Source: JAEXNA01 sp050486105
GTDB lineage: Bacteria > Vulcanimicrobiota > Xenobia > Xenobiales > JADMJV01
Length of the DNA stretch: 18,077 bases
Assembly: GCA_050486105.1 (NCBI GenBank)
Contig: JBJHCR010000104.1
Coordinates: 1 to 18,077 of the forward strand
Reading direction: 5' to 3'
Shown: positions 13,622 through 18,077 of the stretch, one piece after another
Position numbering within the stretch: position 1 is the first letter of the stretch
Layout of the letters: each line of letters opens with the position of its first letter
Made by a program: the position numbers and the translations under genes
The notes under the pieces: generated by a model
The model's input: the letters and a program-made list of their open reading frames with translations, nothing else
The model's database searches: none
Told to the model about the DNA's origin: nothing

Positions 13622-15765
13622 GGACTGCTCTGAAGTTCGGCCTGCTCCCCGGTTTCGATCTCCACCGGGCTGTCGAGGTTCGCCGACGGGGCTTGCTCCT
13701 TGCAGTACTGGTCTAGCCATTCAAAAAAGGTGCGCTGCCAAAGGATGGCGTTCTGAGGCTGGAGCACCCAGTGGTTTTCTTCAGGGAAGTAAAGGAATCG
13801 GGAGGGCACACCCTGCACCTGGGCGGCGGTGAAGGCTTCCAGTCCTTGAGCCAACGGAACTCGGTAGTCCTTCTCGTTGTGGATCACCAGTAGGGGAGTC
13901 TTCCAATTCTCCACGTAACGATGGGGGCTGAAATCGTCGTAGCGTTTTTGGATCTCCGGGCTCTTCCAATAAGGGCCACCCAGCTCCCAGTTCACGAAGA
14001 ACAACTCTTCGGTGCTGCCGTACATGGATTCCAGGTTGAAGACTCCGCAGTGAGCGATCATGGCGGCAAAACGATCGCCGGCGTTGCCCATAAGCCAGTA
14101 GACGCTGTAGCCACCAAAGCTCGGACCCACGGCAGCGATGCGAGACTTGTCGATGAAGGGTTCCGCCGCCAGGGCATCGGTGGCGCTCAGCAGATCTCGC
14201 ATGGCTTGACCGCCCCAATCCTTGCTGATGGCGTCGTTCCAGTCCTGGCCGAATCCGGGTAGCCCTCGGCGGTTAGGCAGCACCACCACATAGCCCTTGG
14301 CAGCCATCAGGTGGAAGTTCCAGCGATAGGAGAACCATTGTCCCACTTGTCCCTGGGGTCCGCCTTGGCAATAGGTGATCATGGGCCACTTCTTGCCGGC
14401 GTCAAAGTCCGGCGGGTAGACCACCCAGCACAACATTTTCTTGCCGTCGGTGGTGTCTACCCAGCGTTCTTCCACGGTGGGAACTTGCAGGCGGGACATG
14501 ACCGCCTCATTGATGGCACTGATCTGGCTTTTGCTTCCACTGCCGAGGTCCACCATCACCAATTCGTCGGGACGCTCGGTCTGAGCGAAGCTTGCCAAGG
14601 CCCGTTTGCCGTCAGGGAACACAGCCTTCAAGGTGTATTCGGCTCGGCCTTTGGTCAAGGTTTTTTCGGGTCCGCCGCTGCGCGCCACCCTGAAGAGTTG
14701 CGAAGTTCCTCGATCTTCTGAAGAAAAGACAAAGCCCGAGCTGTCGGGGAGCCACACCGTATTGTGGGCCCACCGATCCACGCCCTTGGTGGCTTCGGTC
14801 ATGGTGCCCTTGGCCAAATCCAACACCATGATTCTAATGCGGTCGGCTTCGAAGCTGGGTCGTTCCATAGAGTGAAAGGCCAGGTACTTTCCGTCAGGAG
14901 AAAAGGCGGGGTTCTTATCGTATCCCGGCATCCCTTCGGTGAGGTTCCTGTGAATCTTGGGGGAGCTTAGGTCCACCCAGTAGATGTCGCTGTCGGTGCT
15001 CTCGGCCCAGCGTTCCTGGTCTTTCATGGTGAAAGCCAGACTCTTGCCGTCGGGGGACCAGTCGAACTGAGAACTCCCTCCAAATGGGGGCACGGGGCAA
15101 TCGACTTTCAGGCCTTCCATCAAGTCTAAGGCTTTGCCGGCCTTGCCATCGGGGCCAATGGGAGCCACGTGCAGGTGGCTGTATTTCCCGTCCTTCCAGA
15201 CATCCCAATGGCGAAACATTAAGGAGTCAAAGATCTTGCCGTCAGTCTTGGGAAGGTCTTTGTGCACCTCGTCTACCTGCGGTTCCAGCTTGACTCGTTG
15301 AGTGAAGGCCAAGTGGCTCCCGCTGGGGGCCACTTTCAAATTGGCGCAACCTTCTTCAAAGTCGGTGACTTGCAGGGTTGCTCCATCCACGGGATTCAAG
15401 GCCCAGGCTTGAGATTTCTTGCCTGAATCTGCGGTGCCCGTAAGGTAGAGCCGCTCTCCAAAGGGGGATTTCCCAAACTGCAGGTTGCCCAGGCTCGGCC
15501 AATCGCTGAGCAGTTTGCGAGTACGCTTACTTTGCAATTCATAGAGATAGAGATGCCTGAAGCCCCGGTTTTGAGCCAGGTCGTAAGTGGTTACCGAATA
15601 GGCGACGACCTGCCCGTCCTTGGAGACAGCGGCCTCACCCAATCGACCCAATTGCCAGAGCAATTCCGGAGTCATTCGGTCGGATGGGGAGGTGGTCTCG
15701 GCCAAGGCAACAGGGCCGGCCAGCAGAAGAACTGTGGTGAGGTATAAGGCGGTTATCCATCGCAT
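13618..15765 (-). CDS. Secreted S9 family peptidase, dipeptidyl-peptidase 5-like
   Basis: The 715-residue protein starts with a signal peptide (MRWITALYLTTVLLLAGPVA, cleavage near LAE at 21-23). Residues about 30-420 form a beta-propeller with WSPDGKSLAF and FSPDGKYLAF blades. Residues about 430-690 form an alpha/beta-hydrolase domain. The catalytic Ser549 is in GPSFGG, Asp633 is in NEKDYRVP and His665 is in EENHWV. GSTEELFFVNWELGGPYWK resembles the DPP5 branch, which removes dipeptides from peptides and is often exported in asaccharolytic bacteria. The C-terminal ~25 residues after the hydrolase domain are acidic and unconserved, and the stop codon TAA lies inside repeat element E2. It is probably periplasmic and has a peptide-feeding role. 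It is monocistronic, with a weak AAGG ribosome site. Confidence 0.93.
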   Translation of the reverse strand: MRWITALYLTTVLLLAGPVALAETTSPSDRMTPELLWQLGRLGEAAVSKDGQVVAYSVTTYDLAQNRGFRHLYLYELQSKRTRKLLSDWPSLGNLQFGKSPFGERLYLTGTADSGKKSQAWALNPVDGATLQVTDFEEGCANLKVAPSGSHLAFTQRVKLEPQVDEVHKDLPKTDGKIFDSLMFRHWDVWKDGKYSHLHVAPIGPDGKAGKALDLMEGLKVDCPVPPFGGSSQFDWSPDGKSLAFTMKDQERWAESTDSDIYWVDLSSPKIHRNLTEGMPGYDKNPAFSPDGKYLAFHSMERPSFEADRIRIMVLDLAKGTMTEATKGVDRWAHNTVWLPDSSGFVFSSEDRGTSQLFRVARSGGPEKTLTKGRAEYTLKAVFPDGKRALASFAQTERPDELVMVDLGSGSKSQISAINEAVMSRLQVPTVEERWVDTTDGKKMLCWVVYPPDFDAGKKWPMITYCQGGPQGQVGQWFSYRWNFHLMAAKGYVVVLPNRRGLPGFGQDWNDAISKDWGGQAMRDLLSATDALAAEPFIDKSRIAAVGPSFGGYSVYWLMGNAGDRFAAMIAHCGVFNLESMYGSTEELFFVNWELGGPYWKSPEIQKRYDDFSPHRYVENWKTPLLVIHNEKDYRVPLAQGLEAFTAAQVQGVPSRFLYFPEENHWVLQPQNAILWQRTFFEWLDQYCKEQAPSANLDSPVEIETGEQAELQSSP

Positions 15766-15904
15766 AGGCCGTGCCTTCGTTGTTCGGCCCCCACTCCCTC
15801 GAAGGTCTGCAGATCTTGAGCAGGGATTCTCTCCAAGGGGGTATCACCGCGGCTTTTCGGGTGTTGCATTCAGGGGCGGTGCTCCACGCTCTAAGACTGG
15901 AATG

Positions 15905-15926
15905 AAAAAACGGCCTCGAGGGCCGT
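15905..15926 (-). terminator. Rho-independent terminator of the RRM gene
   Basis: On the minus strand ACGGCC-CTCGA-GGCCGT forms a perfect 6-bp GC-rich stem (15910-15926) followed at once by TTTTT (15909-15905). It starts 25 nt after the RRM stop codon. Confidence 0.92.
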
Positions 15927-15950
15927 CGCTAAAGTTATCGAAAGCTAGGG

Positions 15951-16205
15951 TTATCTGCGTGCGGGTTTGGGGCGAGCCTCATTGACCACCAGTCGACGAC
16001 CGTCGAGTTCACTTCCGTCCATCTGGTCGATGGCTGCCAAGCCAGCTTCTCGGTCTTCCATTTCGACGAATCCGAAGCCGCGAGGGCGACCGGTTTCTCT
16101 GTCGGTGATCAGGCGAACCGAGCGAACGGCGCCGAACTGCTCGAAGGCTTGGGTGAGTTGGTCTTCGTGTAGGTTGTAAGAAAGGTTTCCTACGTAGAGG
16201 TTCAT
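15951..16205 (-). CDS. Short RNA-binding protein with a single RRM domain
   Basis: The 84-residue protein is almost entirely one RNA recognition motif. RNP2 is LYVGNL (residues 3-8) and RNP1 is RGFGFVEM (42-49), with the beta-alpha-beta order intact and a short basic tail (ARPKPARR). Such stand-alone RRM proteins (rbp type) occur in cyanobacteria and many environmental bacteria, are often cold-induced, and bind single-stranded RNA, possibly as chaperones. AAGGAG 7 nt before the ATG fixes the start. The gene is monocistronic, with a perfect intrinsic terminator 25 nt downstream and a repeat-rich leader upstream that may mediate cold or autoregulatory control (inference). Confidence 0.95.
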   Translation of the reverse strand: MNLYVGNLSYNLHEDQLTQAFEQFGAVRSVRLITDRETGRPRGFGFVEMEDREAGLAAIDQMDGSELDGRRLVVNEARPKPARR

Positions 16206-16227
16206 GATGTTCTCCTTTTCAATTGGA

Positions 16228-16291
16228 CCTCGTGACCGAGGCTAGTTGCATAAGCATCGTTTCGGTGCTCAACACATCGTTGCGGTGCTTA
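16228..16291 (-). promoter_or_regulatory. Repeat-rich leader of the RRM gene
   Basis: Upstream of the RRM gene are two 17-nt direct repeats 20 nt apart, CATCGTTTCGGTGCTCA (16255-16271) and CATCGTTGCGGTGCTTA (16275-16291), with two mismatches. Each has a partly self-complementary core (CATCG/CGGTG). Nearer the gene, CCTCG-TGAC-CGAGG (16228-16241) is a perfect 5-bp hairpin. The arrangement fits a paired operator or a structured 5' UTR bound by the RRM protein itself. The rest of the 241-nt region to 16446 shows only a tandem GGTAAC and no clear promoter. Confidence 0.45.
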
Positions 16292-16446
16292 GTCGAGTTC
16301 CAATCGAGAAGGGAAAGTCGGTCCAAAGCGAGCGAGATGGAAGCGGTAACGGTAACGTGATATGCTCAATTAGCGTAGCGCATTCGGACTATGAAAGCAA
16401 GATGTGACCGGGGGCAATTTTCGCTCAGCCTGCTAGTGTTTCCCCT

Positions 16447-17013
16447 CTAGTTCTCATTGCCAAATGAGGGAAAAGGGCGACCAAGATCGCCGTGGGGCCC
16501 GCCTCTTGGCGGCTGACCCAAACGAAAAGTCTTGGCTACCTCGAGAAAAGACTGTTGACGGTTCGAGAAATCTTCAGCCTTGGCAGTGCCGGTTATCAAA
16601 TAAGTTTTTCCACCACGCATGACCCAAACGCTCAAACTTGTCAACGGTTGCCCTTGGAAAGGAAAATGAATGGTCATTGTGTGGGCGGGACTGCCATCGT
16701 TGAGGGTGATCGCTTTGAAGCCCTCGATGCGCCCTCCCAATTGAGCGACGTCCTGCCGGCTTACGTCGCGGTACTGCTCTGGGGTCATGGCTCCGGTCTC
16801 CTGGACCAGGACGTTGATGTTCGGTCTGAAGTCTTCTTGAGGGTTGGGAGCATAGAGCACGATGGTTGCACCCTCGACGGGGTCTCCTTGGGTCCAGCCT
16901 GGTGGTATGGTTAAGGAGGCTCCATTTGGGTCTGTTATCGTTTGGGCTAGGGACGGCAAACTAGAAAGCAGAAAGAGGAGGCAGCAAATGGTCAGAACAG
17001 AAGCCTTTTTCAT
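16447..17013 (-). CDS. Secreted PsbP/DUF1795-like small protein of unknown function
   Basis: The start is placed at the ATG at 17013, giving a clean signal peptide (MKKASVLTICCLLFLLSSLP, cleavage near LAQ). A longer frame from a TTG at 17052 would add 13 residues in front of it. The mature ~165 residues have the order of the PsbP/DcrB-like (DUF1795) fold: LTIPPGWTQGD, then FRPNINVLVQETGAMTPEQY, then FKAITLNDGSPAHTMTIHFP, LTSLSVWVMRGGKTYLITGT and EDFSNRQQSFLEVAKTF. Members are exported and often lipidated or periplasmic, with no shared known reaction. There is no lipobox here; the two Cys lie in the middle of the signal helix. The Gly/Pro-rich tail (RLGQPPRGGPHGDLGRPFP) is unusual. The gene is divergent from the next, with 78 nt between. 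Confidence 0.75.
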   Translation of the reverse strand: MKKASVLTICCLLFLLSSLPSLAQTITDPNGASLTIPPGWTQGDPVEGATIVLYAPNPQEDFRPNINVLVQETGAMTPEQYRDVSRQDVAQLGGRIEGFKAITLNDGSPAHTMTIHFPFQGQPLTSLSVWVMRGGKTYLITGTAKAEDFSNRQQSFLEVAKTFRLGQPPRGGPHGDLGRPFPSFGNEN

Positions 17014-17091
17014 TCTCAGATATTTGGCTCGGTGTCGCTTGAACCCCTGCAATGGTCAAGGTCGGATATTCCCAGTCGCGAGGGACGGTAA

Positions 17092-17520
17092 ATGATGCAC
17101 GAGAAGAACGACGAAGCCTTGGATAGACCTAGTCACGGGAGGTCGGCGTTCGGGCCATCGAGTCCGGGTGAGGGCTTGGATCGGGTGGCAGAGGATTTTT
17201 CGACCTTTTTGGGTGACGTGACCGCTGAGTTTAACGCCGAGGGGGACATGGAGGTCCATCTCCTGCATGGAGATCCCTTCTTTCGAGAACTCGAATCGGC
17301 CTGGAATGAGGGTTCCCGGACCGTGGGTCAGGACCCTCACGCAGCTTTCGATGACCTGGTGGCCAACAGCCCCCATCACTCCCGAGAGCACAGGGCGGAA
17401 ATCGTCAGTTCCTTTCTGTCGGTGGCGGCCTGCGCTCTTCGCCTGTTGCAAGAGGGAGACGAGGAAGAAGTCCCATCATTGGAGTTGCGCTCTCAACGTT
17501 TGGCCACCTCGGAAGAGTAA
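17092..17520 (+). CDS. Small acidic protein, unrecognised
   Basis: The 142-residue frame is rich in Glu and Asp and has coding-like codon use. A GAGG lies about 8 nt before the first ATG; a second ATG follows immediately. Residues 1-28 are polar and likely disordered, 29-75 look helical (GLDRVAEDFSTFLGDVTAEF), and 102-120 form a helix with alanines (EIVSSFLSVAACALRLLQEG), followed by an acidic tail. There is no signal peptide. I do not recognise a family. The opposite-strand frame at 17056-17451 is rejected as a shadow. An intrinsic terminator follows at 17585-17614, which supports a real plus-strand gene. Confidence 0.65.
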   Translation: MMHEKNDEALDRPSHGRSAFGPSSPGEGLDRVAEDFSTFLGDVTAEFNAEGDMEVHLLHGDPFFRELESAWNEGSRTVGQDPHAAFDDLVANSPHHSREHRAEIVSSFLSVAACALRLLQEGDEEEVPSLELRSQRLATSEE

Positions 17521-17547
17521 GGGTGTATCCGTTGGGATAGGGCCGAG

Positions 17548-17575
17548 AGACTCACCCAGGAGGAGGGGTGGGTCT
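17548..17575 (+). other. Hairpin with an anti-SD-like AGGAGGAG loop
   Basis: AGACTCACCC (17548-17557) pairs with GGGTGGGTCT (17566-17575) over 10 bp with one G-U pair, enclosing the loop AGGAGGAG. No U-tract follows directly. It stands in tandem with the terminator at 17585-17614. It could be part of a double terminator, or a structure exposing a ribosome-site-like loop. Confidence 0.5.
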
Positions 17576-17584
17576 TGAGCGGAT

Positions 17585-17614
17585 AGGTCTCAAGGAACCT
17601 TTGGGACCTTTTTT
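17585..17614 (+). terminator. Intrinsic terminator after the small acidic protein gene
   Basis: AGGTCTCAA (17585-17593) pairs with TTGGGACCT (17601-17609) over 9 bp with one G-U pair and a 7-nt loop, followed by six Ts (17609-17614). Confidence 0.85.
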
Positions 17615-17631
17615 GCCCCTAATGGTCTGCC

Positions 17632-17637
17632 TATGAT
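17632..17637 (+). promoter_or_regulatory. Possible -10 box for the gene at 17656
   Basis: TATGAT lies 18 nt before the ATG, matching TATAAT at 5 of 6 positions. The -35 position 17 nt upstream falls on the T-tract of the preceding terminator (TTTTTT), a poor match. Initiation near 17644 would leave a very short leader holding only the AAGGAGG. Confidence 0.35.
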
Positions 17638-17655
17638 GAGTGGGAAGGAGGCTTC

Positions 17656-18015
17656 ATGCTCAAGAATTTCCGCACTTTGATTCTCGTGGCAGGACTTTTA
17701 CTTTTTCTTTGCTTGCCGTCAGCGGGCCAAACTCAAGTCGATTTTCCAGGGAATAGGCACTCTGCAGAGCTCTTTGATGCCAATTCCGCCAACCTGACCT
17801 CACCGGTGGCCGCCCCTCCCAGCGCAATTCATTGGAAGTGGGAGCGAACTCGGGCCAGAGAGATCATGGAAGCTCGGTTCCCCAAGTCAAGTCAAGTGGT
17901 CGCACCCATTCGTGTCATCCCTGACGACCCTGAGGCGCGAGTCGAGACAGTCCCGGAGTTTCGTTTCCCCCAGCCCGACCAGAGTCGTGTGGTTTACCAA
18001 TATATTTGTATTTAA
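17656..18015 (+). CDS. Small secreted protein, unrecognised
   Basis: AAGGAGG (17645-17651) is followed after 4 nt by the ATG. The 119-residue product has a clear signal peptide: basic MLKNFR, hydrophobic TLILVAGLLLFLCLPSAG, cleavage near AGQ, so the mature part starts around residue 25. The mature ~95 residues are Pro-rich and lack Cys until the last residues (YQYICI), with no repeats or known motif. Segments such as REIMEARFPKSSQVVAPIRV and EFRFPQPDQSRVVYQY suggest a short extended or partner-bound chain. I do not recognise it. A possible next gene begins 15 nt downstream and might be co-transcribed. Confidence 0.7.
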   Translation: MLKNFRTLILVAGLLLFLCLPSAGQTQVDFPGNRHSAELFDANSANLTSPVAAPPSAIHWKWERTRAREIMEARFPKSSQVVAPIRVIPDDPEARVETVPEFRFPQPDQSRVVYQYICI

Positions 18016-18030
18016 ACGCGGAGGTGGGGT

Positions 18031-18077
18031 TTGGTTAAAAAGGGCAGATCGCCACCTTTGGGTTTGAGTTTACCGAA
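18031..18077 (+). CDS. Possible start of a further gene, cut by the window edge
   Basis: GGAGG at 18020-18024 sits 6 nt before a TTG at 18031, and the frame is open to the window end (MVKKGRSPPLGLSLP). TTG starts with strong ribosome sites occur elsewhere in the window. The fragment has only 15 codons, so this is tentative. GLSLP resembles the run-up to a prepilin cleavage site, but the next codon begins AA and cannot be the expected Glu. Confidence 0.3.
   Translation, partial: MVKKGRSPPLGLSLP

Noticed and set aside
17056..17451. Minus-strand 131-codon frame opposite the small acidic protein
   Set aside because: No ribosome site or family pattern. The plus-strand frame has better codon use, a ribosome site and a downstream terminator.
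18045..18077. Prepilin cleavage motif GLSLP at the window end
   Set aside because: The next codon begins AA (Lys or Asn), so the required Glu at +5 is absent.
1..18077. CRISPR arrays, tRNA or rRNA genes, transposase, integrase or phage genes
   Set aside because: No regularly spaced repeats, cloverleaf sequences or recognisable mobile-element proteins were found. The only repeats are the 197-bp pair and elements E1 and E2.

Overview
The window reads as ordinary bacterial chromosome from a draft or metagenome assembly; a run of ten Ns at 8862-8871 marks a scaffold join. It is gene-dense and moderately GC-rich. GTG and TTG starts are frequent and GGAGG-type ribosome binding sites are common. 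There are no phage, transposase, CRISPR, tRNA or rRNA genes. The gene mix (tandem AIM24 proteins, a short RRM protein, PilX-type pilins, a DPP5-like S9 peptidase) suggests a deep-branching, non-proteobacterial, environmental lineage. I would guess Eremiobacterota/Armatimonadota-like, but no marker gene here proves it.

Layout. 1-225 is the start of a Uma2-family endonuclease gene (minus), cut by the window edge. 394-2564 is a two-gene minus unit: a Rieske oxygenase alpha subunit, then an O-methyltransferase. 2794-3915 (plus) encodes an unrecognised protein with three ~58-residue Gly/Ala-rich hydrophobic repeats. 3838-8005 (minus) holds a sugar-nucleotidyltransferase-like protein with a left-handed beta-helix tail, then pilV-, pilW- and pilX-like minor pilin genes, then a relict copy of the 3' end of the nucleotidyltransferase-like gene. 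The two copies of that end (197 bp each, no indels, about 88% identical) flank the pilin block, and the last 25 codons of the triple-repeat gene are read antisense through the relict. 8048-10090 (plus) is a nitroreductase gene overlapping a GH1 beta-glucosidase gene that contains the N gap.

10327-13422 (minus) is a tight four-gene operon: a membrane-anchored M48 metalloprotease followed by three AIM24 (TIGR00266) paralogues, with junctions of a 4-nt overlap, 4 nt and 6 nt. 13618-15765 is a secreted S9 peptidase, 15951-16205 an RRM RNA-binding protein with a strong terminator and a repeat-rich leader. 16447-18077 holds two small secreted proteins, a small acidic protein and the possible start of another gene.

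Two related, highly structured non-coding repeats (10095-10279 and 13493-13621, opposite orientations) bracket the AIM24/M48 operon. They share ends of the form CTAARGATCTGG and an inner block, and look like a MITE-like or hairpin repeat family. One supplies the stop codon of the S9 peptidase gene. The points most worth following are the M48-AIM24x3 operon, this repeat family, and the duplicated gene end with antisense overprinting. No single unmistakably new system is proven by the sequence alone.
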